Numbered from the stretch's first letter, positions 1-5,301 are shown. The stretch is DNA of 7,571 nt from Candidatus Bathyarchaeota archaeon (GCA_030601645.1 JAUWBQ010000082.1:1-7571), one strand, 5' to 3'. The notes: generated by a model from the letters alone, not told the origin. Program-made: numbers and translations.

Positions 1-211
1 ACTCCACGTAGAAGTCATACTCGCCGAGCTGCCCCCTAGACACGTGTTCCCCCGTCACCAAGTCGATGGTGGGATCAACGATCGAGACGATGTGGGAGAC
101 ACTCTCGCCGAATTGATACCGCCTCCTCAGCTCACCCAGCACGTTATCAAGGGCGTCGATTCCCTTGTCGATGGACGGTCCCATCAACTTGATGTAGCTC
201 CTCAAGTGCAC
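1..211 (-). CDS. N-terminal part of an unrecognised protein, running off the left edge
   Basis: A minus-strand frame is open from a GTG codon at 211 to the window edge and gives about 70 residues starting MHLRSYIKLMGPSIDKG. An AGGAG ribosome-binding site at 216-220 lies 4 bases before the GTG, which supports this start. An in-frame TTG and ATG follow shortly and are possible alternatives. The visible part is soluble: an amphipathic stretch (DALDNVLGELRRRYQFGE) followed by an alternating hydrophobic stretch (HIVSIVDPTIDLVTGE), with no signal peptide or membrane segment. I do not recognise the family and assign no function. It lies downstream of S25e on the same strand, 95 bases away, with possible TATA-like boxes of its own, so it is probably transcribed separately. 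The opposite-strand frame at 44-235 looks like a shadow. Confidence 0.6.
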   Translation of the reverse strand, partial: MHLRSYIKLMGPSIDKGIDALDNVLGELRRRYQFGESVSHIVSIVDPTIDLVTGEHVSRGQLGEYDFYVE

Positions 212-238
212 ACTTCTCCTATCCCGTTTTACTAGTCG

Positions 239-256
239 AATAAATTGACATAAAAC
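239..256 (-). promoter_or_regulatory. Possible TATA-like promoter elements for the left-edge gene
   Basis: Read on the minus strand, this A/T-rich stretch contains GTTTTAT (250-256) and TTTATT (239-244). A transcript starting about 25 bases downstream of the first would begin near 228 and include the AGGAG site. From the second it would begin near 216 and be almost leaderless. The choice between the two cannot be made from sequence alone. Confidence 0.35.
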
Positions 257-306
257 ATGACCGAATCCGCGCGCAAGAGCGGGACTAAAATCAGGATCGA
301 GAGGGC

Positions 307-612
307 CTAGTCAGCCACGAGGGCGTAGATCTTCAGGTTGTGGCTCCTGGAGGCAAGGGCCAGTACCTTCTGCTCCTTCAGCTCCTCCAGCAGCTTCTTG
401 GCCGTGCTCACCTTGACTTTCATCTGGATGGCCAGGGCTGTGGGCGTGATGGCCTTCATCTTCTTGAGCTGCTCTATGAGTTCCTCGTCGCTCATGTCCG
501 GGATGTCTAGGGACCCGATGGTCTTCTCGACCCGGCTCTTTACCTTGGGCTCCCCCTTCGCCTTCCGCCTCTGCTGTTTCTCTATCTGCCTTAGGCTTCT
601 CTTCTGGGGCAT
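307..612 (-). CDS. rps25e: Small ribosomal subunit protein S25e (eS25)
   Basis: 101 residues; a component of the small ribosomal subunit in eukaryotes and many TACK archaea. The first ~35 residues are a basic tail (MPQKRSLRQIEKQQRRKAKG), as expected for contact with rRNA. They are followed by the winged-helix S25 domain: a helix with SDEELIEQLKKMKAITP, then PTALAIQMKVKVSTAKKLLEELKE, then the final strands with VLALASRSHNLKIYAL. The STAKKLL-EL and final SRS...IY signatures are typical of the family, and the length is normal. I chose the ATG at 612 because GGTGAG (617-622) sits 4 bases upstream and the following protein begins like other S25e tails. In-frame GTG (621) and TTG (624) codons would add only a few residues and would destroy that spacing. 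The rubredoxin-like gene lies 52 bases upstream on the same strand. Confidence 0.93.
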   Translation of the reverse strand: MPQKRSLRQIEKQQRRKAKGEPKVKSRVEKTIGSLDIPDMSDEELIEQLKKMKAITPTALAIQMKVKVSTAKKLLEELKEQKVLALASRSHNLKIYALVAD

Positions 613-631
613 GCTACTCACCAATAGCTCA

Positions 632-657
632 GGCGTGTCACAGATAAACGTGACGCC
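632..657. promoter_or_regulatory. Inverted repeat enclosing a TATA-like box upstream of S25e
   Basis: GTCAC (637-641) and GTGAC (650-654) are perfect inverted arms around an 8-base centre. GGC (632-634) and GCC (655-657) extend the symmetry after a 2-base bulge. On the minus strand the centre includes GTTTATC, a TATA-like box about 25 bases from the S25e SD/start region. It could therefore be the S25e promoter bracketed by an operator. It could instead be a hairpin at the 3' end of the rubredoxin-like transcript, whose stop is at 665-667. There is no T-run directly after it on the minus strand, which speaks mildly against a terminator. Confidence 0.45.
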
Positions 658-664
658 CCGAGCG

Positions 665-802
665 CTACTCCACTTTCTCGAACCGAGACGAGGGCGCTCC
701 GCAGATGGGGCATACTTCTGGTATGCTCCCGTAGGCGAAATGCCCGCAGACGGTGCAGATGTAATATATGGTCTCCCGCTCCCGTAAATTGGTTCTAATC
801 AA
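665..802 (-). CDS. Small rubredoxin-like metal-ribbon protein
   Basis: A 45-residue frame too short for usual gene callers. It contains YYICTVCGHFAYGSIPEVCP followed by ICGAP: two CxxCG knuckles (Cys16/Cys19 and Cys31/Cys34, counting from the TTG) with a Gly/Pro-rich loop, then an Arg-Phe pair near the end. This is the rubredoxin-like domain found at the C-terminus of rubrerythrins and as small free-standing proteins. The four cysteines would bind one iron (electron transfer) or zinc. No ferritin-like domain precedes it: the frame is open upstream only to a stop at 839-841, with no ATG or GTG. The TTG at 802 is therefore the likely start, with an unusual ATT next to it as the alternative. No SD is visible, so translation may be nearly leaderless. 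It diverges from the heat-shock-type operon and is followed 52 bases later by S25e. Confidence 0.7.
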   Translation of the reverse strand: MIRTNLRERETIYYICTVCGHFAYGSIPEVCPICGAPSSRFEKVE

Positions 803-830
803 GAAGATATGAGAATGGGAATTGCGAATG

Positions 831-838
831 TTTATTAG
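831..838. promoter_or_regulatory. A/T box that may serve as TATA element in both directions
   Basis: TTTATTAG immediately precedes the first operator. On the plus strand, initiation about 25 bases downstream would fall near 857-860, inside the operator array and ahead of the SD of the regulator gene. Read on the minus strand as CTAATAAA, it would start a transcript near 809, about 7 bases before the TTG of the rubredoxin-like gene. It is the only clear A/T element in this divergent gap. Position is by inspection only. Confidence 0.5.
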
Positions 839-881
839 TTACCTTTCGGTAATTACCAAACAGTAACTTACCAAATGGTAA
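839..881. promoter_or_regulatory. Array of three TTACC-N4-GGTAA operators
   Basis: Three 14-base inverted repeats follow one another. Site 1 (839-852) is TTACC TTTC GGTAA, site 2 (853-866) is TTACC AAAC AGTAA, and site 3 (868-881) is TTACC AAAT GGTAA. Sites 1 and 2 abut, and one base separates 2 and 3. Sites 1 and 3 have perfect arms; site 2 has one mismatch. The array begins right after the TATA-like box, covers the expected transcription start, and ends at the SD (GGAGG, 882-886). Occupancy should therefore block RNA polymerase recruitment or initiation. The natural binder is the dimeric winged-helix protein encoded immediately downstream, giving autoregulation of the regulator-Hsp20 operon. 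That assignment is inference. The layout resembles the Archaeoglobus HSR1 system, where a heat-shock regulator binds inverted repeats before its own Hsp20 operon. Confidence 0.8.
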
Positions 882-896
882 GGAGGACCCAAGCAG

Positions 897-1295
897 ATGC
901 TGACGCTGAAGCTCGTCGAGGACGGAAAAACCCTCTGGGAGATACCACTGCAGGCCAGGAACTGGGACAGAAGAGCCCTGAGCAGAGAGTTCGCAGAGAT
1001 CGACAACGAGATCAAACGATTAGAGGCAATCTTCAACGCCATGGCCAACACCGGCAGGAGGAGGATGATGCGGACCTTCTTCGTCATGGAGAGGCCCATG
1101 GGCTTCACCGAGCTCATGAACGAGCTGGGGATGAACCCCAAGATCGTCTCGGACTCAACGAAGCGACTGCGGAACACCGGCATGATCGAGAAGGACGAGG
1201 ACGGCAAATACAAGCCCACCCGGACCGGGGAGGCCCAGTTCCTGATGATGAGCGTCGCCATGAGGCGGATGCTGGAGATCCTAGACCAACTGTAG
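897..1295 (+). CDS. Winged-helix transcription regulator, probable heat-shock repressor
   Basis: 132 residues. The N-terminal ~45 residues form a strand-rich lead (MLTLKLVEDGKTLWEIPLQ) and a helix. The winged-helix domain spans about 48-112: helix GRRRMMRTFFVMERPMGF, the helix-turn-helix TELMNELGMNPKIVSDSTKRL with the recognition helix near 80-92, and a wing with GMIEKDEDGKYKPT. A final helix (AQFLMMSVAMRRMLEILDQL) probably dimerises. It resembles the ArsR-like HTH proteins of archaea; no metal-binding cysteines are present, so metal sensing is unlikely. The ATG at 897 follows GGAGG (882-886) with 10 bases between. The in-frame Hsp20 neighbour begins 11 bases after its stop, so the two are one operon. 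Three inverted repeats cover its own promoter region, suggesting autorepression relieved by heat or another protein-damaging stress. The stress cue itself is not visible in the sequence. Confidence 0.85.
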   Translation: MLTLKLVEDGKTLWEIPLQARNWDRRALSREFAEIDNEIKRLEAIFNAMANTGRRRMMRTFFVMERPMGFTELMNELGMNPKIVSDSTKRLRNTGMIEKDEDGKYKPTRTGEAQFLMMSVAMRRMLEILDQL

Positions 1296-1306
1296 GAGGA
1301 AAAAGA

Positions 1307-1852
1307 ATGAGATTTGACGAGATATTCCGGGAGATGGAAGAGCTGCAGAGGAGAATGACCGAGGACATGTTCAAGGAGTTCGGCTCCTTCGAGGACATGT
1401 TCTCAGAGTTCGACTCTCTCAAGGAGAAGGTCAAGGCCGGCGAGCTCGAGGGCGACTGGAGCTTCGAGCCCATCGAGAGGCCCGGGGTGAAGGGATTCAT
1501 CGCAAGGGGATTCTTCTCGACCCCCGGCCTCATCGAGCGCCCACCCCTGGATCGGCCCACGGACATCCTGCCGCCCCTGAAGCCCAGCATCAGGGAGCCC
1601 AGAGAGCCCCTCTACGACATAAGCGTGGGCGAAGACCGGCTGACCCTGTTCATCGAGCTTCCGGGCGTCGAGGAGAAGGACGTCCAGCTGGAGGCCGAGG
1701 ACGGGAAGCTGAAGCTCAAGGCGGGGAACTTCCAGACCGAGATCGACCTATCGAACTGGGCCACCGACGCCGAGAAGAGGACCACTGAGCACAAGAACGG
1801 CGTCCTGACGATCACCATCCCAAAGAACAAACTGGACGAGCAGCTAATCTAA
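1307..1852 (+). CDS. Hsp20/alpha-crystallin family small heat-shock protein
   Basis: 181 residues; an ATP-independent holdase that would bind unfolding proteins in the cytoplasm. The alpha-crystallin domain occupies about residues 100-173: PLYDISVGEDRLTLFIELPG, then VEEKDVQLEAEDGKLKLKAG, and the closing NGVLTITIPK strand with the family's hallmark Gly-Val-Leu. The N-terminal ~100 residues are long for the family. They start with an acidic amphipathic helix (MRFDEIFREMEELQRRM), repeat Phe/Glu-rich segments (FGSFEDMFSEFDS), and then become Pro-rich. The chain ends nine residues after the domain (ends NKLDEQLI) without the usual Ile-x-Ile/Val tail that locks oligomers. ATG 1307 is supported by GGAGG at 1295-1299 (7-base spacing), overlapping the regulator's stop codon. 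The same frame stays open back to 875, across the regulator gene, but that upstream part looks like shadow sequence. Confidence 0.9.
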   Translation: MRFDEIFREMEELQRRMTEDMFKEFGSFEDMFSEFDSLKEKVKAGELEGDWSFEPIERPGVKGFIARGFFSTPGLIERPPLDRPTDILPPLKPSIREPREPLYDISVGEDRLTLFIELPGVEEKDVQLEAEDGKLKLKAGNFQTEIDLSNWATDAEKRTTEHKNGVLTITIPKNKLDEQLI

Positions 1853-1864
1853 AACCCCGTTTTT
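1851..1864. terminator. Convergent T-tract terminators between Hsp20 and mobA
   Basis: Only 10 bases separate the two convergent stop codons. The plus strand reads TTTTT at 1860-1864 just past the Hsp20 stop, and the minus strand reads TTTT at 1851-1854 just past the mobA stop. They are the arms of a small symmetric element, AAAAC-CCC-GTTTT. Archaeal termination can work on T-runs without a strong hairpin, so each strand has a short candidate signal here. The hairpin itself would be weak. Confidence 0.5.
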
Positions 1865-2489
1865 AACCGATATTTACCCCATTTTTTAGCATCTTCTCCG
1901 CTTCACAGAGAGCCTGCTCCGTATCCGCGTCGAAGAGCGTGAGGAGGCCCGGATCGAAGTCCCTCAACCTCTCCATGGGGATCATCTTAACGTTGGGAAG
2001 GTTCTGCAGGATCCTCCGGATCCGCAGATCGCCCGACTCGTAGAGCTCCGACGCCTTTTCCAGCGACGGATGCACCCTGTAGACGGCCAGCAGAGGCTCT
2101 ATCCACTCGTTGGGCCACTGGAAGACGGCGCCGTCGAACCCCGCCCCTTCTTCGAAGAGCATCGCCAGTGCCCTGCCGGATATGAAGGGCATGTCGCAGC
2201 CGGAGATCAGGGCGTACTCTCCCTTCGCCTCATTCAGGCCCGTTATGGCGCCTACGAGGGGGGAGCCCTCGCAGTAGATGTCGACGACCATGTCTGCGTC
2301 GCCACCCACGATCTGGGCGTAGTCCTCCCGCTGCCCCTCTGAGCTCAGCACCAAGATCACCTCGTCCACATGGTCCGCTATCCTCCGGATGACATGTCTC
2401 ACCAAGGGCTCTCCATGCAACATCATGAGGCCCTTGTCGCCCTTCATACGGGTAGATCCTCCCCCGGCGAGGATGATGGCGGTCCGCAT
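1863..2489 (-). CDS. mobA: Molybdenum cofactor guanylyltransferase MobA
   Basis: 208 residues. MobA transfers GMP from GTP to Mo- (or W-) molybdopterin to give the bis-MGD cofactor used by formate dehydrogenases and related oxidoreductases; it is cytoplasmic. The N-terminal nucleotide loop LAGGGSTRMKGDKG (7-20) matches the family pattern LAGGxSxRMGxDK except that the Gly after RM is shifted by one. Next come EPLVRHV (27-33), GSPLVGAITGL (75-85), the metal-binding GCDMPF (97-102, Asp99) and EPLLAVYR (131-138). FDADTEQAL (186-194) replaces the usual NxNTPxD element near the C-terminus. Length is normal. The ATG at 2489 is supported by GGAG (2497-2500) 7 bases upstream. No MoeA, MobB or Mo-enzyme gene is visible nearby, so it seems to be a single-gene unit. 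A related MobA-like nucleotidyltransferase with another acceptor is the main alternative. Confidence 0.88.
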   Translation of the reverse strand: MRTAIILAGGGSTRMKGDKGLMMLHGEPLVRHVIRRIADHVDEVILVLSSEGQREDYAQIVGGDADMVVDIYCEGSPLVGAITGLNEAKGEYALISGCDMPFISGRALAMLFEEGAGFDGAVFQWPNEWIEPLLAVYRVHPSLEKASELYESGDLRIRRILQNLPNVKMIPMERLRDFDPGLLTLFDADTEQALCEAEKMLKNGVNIG

Positions 2490-2517
2490 CGGTAGACTCC
2501 AACCCTAGTCTACGGAA

Positions 2518-2527
2518 CTATATCTAA
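2518..2527 (-). promoter_or_regulatory. Probable TATA box of mobA
   Basis: TTAGATATAG on the minus strand is centred about 33 bases upstream of the mobA ATG. Initiation about 25 bases downstream would give a leader of roughly 8 to 11 bases that just contains the GGAG site. Confidence 0.45.
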
Positions 2528-2718
2528 GCGTATCCCTCGGTCGTTTCACTCGCGTGATCACTTGGCGACTCCTTGTTATGTGGTGTTATTTTTATCATAT
2601 CCCTATAAAAATCAGGCACTCCAGTAACGCATCTTAGCAGTTTCAGGGGATAAATACCCCGAATTCTCCGCAGTCGCCCTCTCTGAGGCTATCTCTGGGC
2701 CTTTTTACCGGGCGATGA
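2528..2718. other. Gene-free stretch with paired A/T boxes, a short inverted repeat and a T-run
   Basis: This is most of the 262-base gap between divergent mobA and the Top6A-like gene, the largest gap in the window. I find no convincing small reading frame and no tRNA. It holds a strong TATA-like element CTATAAAAA (2603-2611, plus strand) that is too far from the next start to be that gene's promoter. It also holds GGGG-ATAAATA-CCCC (2647-2661) and a T-run (2702-2706, TTTTT) near the end. A short untranslated RNA from about 2632 to 2706 is possible but unproven. Alternatively the box belongs to a decayed gene or an upstream promoter with a long leader. Confidence 0.3.
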
Positions 2719-2726
2719 AATTATAC
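2719..2726 (+). promoter_or_regulatory. Probable TATA box of the Top6A-like gene
   Basis: AATTATAC is centred 29 bases before the ATG at 2752 and follows a purine-rich GATGAA that could act as a BRE. Initiation about 25 bases downstream falls within a few bases of the ATG. There is no good SD before the ATG, which fits a leaderless message. Confidence 0.5.
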
Positions 2727-2751
2727 GTTCACCCTCCATAGGTATTCCAGC

Positions 2752-3639
2752 ATGGCGAAGGGCCTGCCGACCTACGAGGAGGTCGTAGAGGCGGCGCTGG
2801 AAGTATTCACACAGTACGACACAGCCCTCACCCTCCGCCAGCTCTACTACCGCCTCGTCTCCCGGCACCTCTTTCCCAACACCATCAACAGCTACAAGCG
2901 GCTCAGCCGCCTCATGGTCAGGGCCCGGGAGGAGGGAGACGTCCCCGTCAACTGCCTGGAGGACAGAAGCCGCCGCATCCTCGGCAGGGGCGACGCCGGA
3001 TACACCTCGGCCCAGGACTTTCTGAAGAGGCGCCTCGCAAGCCTCAGGGAGAGCTACAAGGAGTTCAGGATGCCGATGTGGGACGCCCAGCCCAACTACA
3101 TCGTGGTGAGCCTGGAGAAGGACGCCCTGAGCCGGCTGGTGGGCGACGTCGCCAACCAGTACGCCGTCAGGACCTTCCCCACCCGGGGCTACCCCAGCTT
3201 CACATACGTCCAGAGGATGGCCGGGTACATCCGGAACAGGCTCAAGGGGAAGCCCACGGTGGTCCTCTACTTCGGGGACTTCGACCCCAGCGGCATCGAC
3301 ATCGAGAGGGACCTCAGCGCGAGGCTCGGGAGGTACAAGGCGGGGGAGTTCATCGTCCACCGGGTAGCCCTCACCAAGGATCAGATAGTCAAGTACAGCC
3401 TCCCGCCCATGCCCGTGAAGCGGAGCGACGCCCGGGCCAACAACTTCGTCGCCTCACACGGCGACGAGTCCGTGGAGCTGGACGCCATCGACCCCAACAC
3501 CCTGAAGCTAATGGTGGCCCAGTCCATCGCCTCCTACATCGACATCAATGAATGGAAGAAGAAGGAGGAGGAGATCGAGAACCTCCGCCTGTGGATCAAG
3601 GACACGCTGGCGAACATGGAGACCCTGATACTGGAATAG
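2752..3639 (+). CDS. Topoisomerase VI subunit A-like (Spo11/Top6A, Toprim) protein, Topo mini-A type
   Basis: 295 residues against roughly 360-390 for Top6A. The N-terminal winged-helix (CAP-like) region holds TLRQLYYRLVSRHLFP (27-42). This matches the S/T-x-R-x-x-Y-Y context of the Top6A/Spo11 catalytic tyrosine, so Tyr33 (or Tyr32) is the candidate nucleophile that would attach covalently to DNA. The Toprim domain follows: YIVVSLEKDAL (116-126, Glu122), TRGYPS (144-149) and YFGDFDPSGIDI (173-184, Asp176/Asp178), which bind magnesium. A C-terminal ELDAIDPNTLKLMV (242-255) resembles stretches in phage- and plasmid-borne relatives. A charged helix ends the protein. No GHKL ATPase (Top6B) lies beside it, as in the 'Topo mini-A' group described from archaea and mobile elements. 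It may therefore cleave or only bind DNA, perhaps in recombination or element maintenance. Activity is not shown by sequence. ATG 2752 has no SD; the message is probably leaderless. Confidence 0.86.
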   Translation: MAKGLPTYEEVVEAALEVFTQYDTALTLRQLYYRLVSRHLFPNTINSYKRLSRLMVRAREEGDVPVNCLEDRSRRILGRGDAGYTSAQDFLKRRLASLRESYKEFRMPMWDAQPNYIVVSLEKDALSRLVGDVANQYAVRTFPTRGYPSFTYVQRMAGYIRNRLKGKPTVVLYFGDFDPSGIDIERDLSARLGRYKAGEFIVHRVALTKDQIVKYSLPPMPVKRSDARANNFVASHGDESVELDAIDPNTLKLMVAQSIASYIDINEWKKKEEEIENLRLWIKDTLANMETLILE

Positions 3640-3721
3640 CGTCTAACAATTGACCTAAAACTCACGCATATACGCAACACTCATTTAATCCGAAAGAGGG
3701 ATTTTGATTAGGGCGTTTAGA

Positions 3722-4882
3722 ATGAAGATAGCCGTTATAGGCGCTGGGCTCATGGGCCCAATCATCGTCCGAGACTGCATCGAGAGCGGCGAGGTAGATG
3801 AGGTCCTCCTCGTCGACATCGATCAAGGAAGGTTGACCACCGTGGCGGAGCAGCTTGGCAACCCACCGAGACTCAAAACACTGGTGCAGGACGTCACCGA
3901 CCGGCAAGGGCTGTCTCATGCCCTGAAAGGCTACGATGTGGCCGGGGTGGCCCTCCTCAGGCCCCTGAACACCCATGCCATCTGGGGGGCCATCGACGCA
4001 GGGGTGAACGCCGTCGATCTGAGCGAGCCCGCCGAGGGAGAGTCCGAGGATATCCACAGAAAGGCCTTGAAGACGGGGGTGACCGTGGTGCCCGGCTGCG
4101 GCGTGGAGCCCGGGCTCACAGACATGCTAGCAACGCACGGGATGGACAACCTCGACAGGGTCGAGGCCGTCGACATATGGTGCGGCGGGATCCCCGAGGA
4201 ACCCGAGCCTCCGCTGAACTACAAGATCGTGTTCGGCGGCCCCTATCTGCCCCTATGGCCTGGGAAGGTGAAGGTCATCGAGGACGGAGAGGTCCGATAC
4301 GTGGACCGCTACACCCTCGGCGGCCCCGTCAGCTTCGAGGGCATAGACCTGCCCCTGGAGTGCTTCTACGACGGCTTCCCGGAGACCCTCCACCTCATCG
4401 ACAAGTTCGAGGGCGTCAAACGTTGCACCGAGGTCACGGTAAGATACGCCGGATACTGCGAGAAGGTCAACTTCCTGGACCGGTGCGGCCTCCTGAGCAG
4501 GGAGCCCATCGAGTTCAAGGGGAGAAAGATCGTCCCCTTCGAGGCGTTCAGCAAGATAATCCACCCCAAAGTACAGCTGGAGGAGGGGGAGAGGGACATC
4601 ACCGTCCTCCGGGTCAGGGTCCAGGGAGAGAAGGACGGCCGAGAGACCATCTACACATACGACATGGTCGACCGCTACGACGATGAGAGACAGGTCACAT
4701 CGATGGCGAAGACCACCAGCTACACGGCGGCCATAGTCGCCAGGATGCTGGGGCGGGGCGAGATCACGGAGAAGGGCTACGTGCCGCCCGTCAATGTCAT
4801 CCGGGGGGAGAAGCTGGCGGAACTGTTGGCCCAGCTGGAGGATCGGGGCGTCAAGGTCACCAAGACGGTGACCCACGGCTAG
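3722..4882 (+). CDS. Saccharopine dehydrogenase-family oxidoreductase
   Basis: 386 residues. It starts with a Rossmann fold: MKIAVIGAGLMGPIIV (glycines 7, 9 and 12 in GxGxxG) and, at the end of strand 2, VLLVDID (28-34), where the acidic residue favours NAD(H) over NADP(H). The central GCGVEPGLTDMLA (125-137) and late MAKTTSYTAAIVARML (328-343) are hallmark stretches of the saccharopine dehydrogenase/Lys9-like family. Members reduce or oxidise imine-linked amino acids (saccharopine, carboxynorspermidine, related opines). The substrate here cannot be read, and no lysine-pathway genes are nearby. I chose ATG 3722 because the fold begins right there. A TTG at 3704 would add six residues, MIRAFR, and has no better SD; AGGG at 3710-3713 serves the ATG. 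TCATTTAATC (3681-3690) may hold the TATA box. It is convergent with the cupin gene. Confidence 0.88.
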   Translation: MKIAVIGAGLMGPIIVRDCIESGEVDEVLLVDIDQGRLTTVAEQLGNPPRLKTLVQDVTDRQGLSHALKGYDVAGVALLRPLNTHAIWGAIDAGVNAVDLSEPAEGESEDIHRKALKTGVTVVPGCGVEPGLTDMLATHGMDNLDRVEAVDIWCGGIPEEPEPPLNYKIVFGGPYLPLWPGKVKVIEDGEVRYVDRYTLGGPVSFEGIDLPLECFYDGFPETLHLIDKFEGVKRCTEVTVRYAGYCEKVNFLDRCGLLSREPIEFKGRKIVPFEAFSKIIHPKVQLEEGERDITVLRVRVQGEKDGRETIYTYDMVDRYDDERQVTSMAKTTSYTAAIVARMLGRGEITEKGYVPPVNVIRGEKLAELLAQLEDRGVKVTKTVTHG

Positions 4883-4891
4883 AATCCTACC

Positions 4892-4916
4892 CTTTCTCAT
4901 CATTGAGAGGGAAAAA
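4892..4916. terminator. Hairpin and T-run between convergent genes
   Basis: On the plus strand CTTTCTC (4892-4898) can pair with GAGAGGG (4905-4911) over a 6-base loop, using two G-U pairs, 9 bases after the saccharopine-dehydrogenase-family stop. On the minus strand TTTTT (4912-4916) lies about 16 bases beyond the cupin stop. These are plausible 3' end signals for both genes, though the hairpin lacks a following T-run on its own strand. Confidence 0.4.
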
Positions 4917-4932
4917 GGAGCCGCTGCCCTTC

Positions 4933-5301
4933 CTAGGTCTGCTTCCTAACCTTTTCGATAAAGTCCTCCCTGACGGGATGGAATATGTCCAGCATCACGA
5001 AGGGGTCGTCGCCGATGGTGGTGTCCCCGTGGGGCACGTTCGCGGGTATGCAGTAGAGGTCTCCCTTCCTGACGCGGCGCTCCTCGCCCCCGATTCTCAG
5101 GATGGCCTCCCCCGCGTATACCATTCCGATCTGCTCGTGGGGGTGGCTGTGCATCGGCACCGTGTGGCCCGGAAGCGTGGAGTTCAGGGCCATCATCATC
5201 CTCTCTCCCTTCAGGCCGGTGAGGACCGTCGTCTCCAGACCCTCCAATTGGGAGAACCGGGGGGCACTCTCAGGGTCAATGAAATAATCTGGCTTGTCCA
5301 T
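4933..5301 (-). CDS. Single-domain cupin protein
   Basis: 122 residues, one small beta-barrel. Cupin motif 1 is G45 followed by five residues, then HSHPHEQIGMVYAG (51-64). Motif 2 is GDLYCIPANVPHG (80-92). His51, His53, His91 and Gln57 are placed as metal ligands. Gln57 occupies the position of the usual Glu, with Glu56 next to it as a possible substitute. Such free-standing cupins bind Fe, Mn, Ni or Zn and act as small dioxygenases, isomerases or sugar/ligand-binding regulators, so the exact reaction is unknown. There is no signal peptide, so it is cytoplasmic. Length is normal. The ATG at 5301 has no SD, but a TATA-like box lies about 30 bases upstream, suggesting a leaderless message. It lies downstream of the M28 gene on the same strand, separated by 157 bases including a T7 run, so it is probably its own unit. 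Confidence 0.92.
   Translation of the reverse strand: MDKPDYFIDPESAPRFSQLEGLETTVLTGLKGERMMMALNSTLPGHTVPMHSHPHEQIGMVYAGEAILRIGGEERRVRKGDLYCIPANVPHGDTTIGDDPFVMLDIFHPVREDFIEKVRKQT

Noticed and set aside
875..1306. The Hsp20 frame stays open upstream to an ATG at 875, which would give a 325-residue fusion.
   Set aside because: The upstream part overlaps the winged-helix gene in another frame and is Arg/Asp/Gly-rich without fold-like pattern, as expected of a GC-rich shadow. The ATG at 875 lies inside operator 3, while ATG 1307 has a good SD.
2647..2661. GGGG-ATAAATA-CCCC as a regulatory operator.
   Set aside because: The arms are only four bases and only one copy was seen, so it could occur by chance. 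It is kept only as part of the description of the gap.
2689..3360. Long minus-strand frame opposite the Top6A-like gene.
   Set aside because: It is antisense to a gene with clear catalytic motifs and has the Val/Pro/Gly/Glu-rich composition of a shadow, with no recognisable domain.
4253..4903. Minus-strand frame of 216 residues across the saccharopine-dehydrogenase-family gene.
   Set aside because: Its Leu/Val/Asp-rich composition is typical of the antisense of a GC-rich gene, and the sense gene has clear family motifs.
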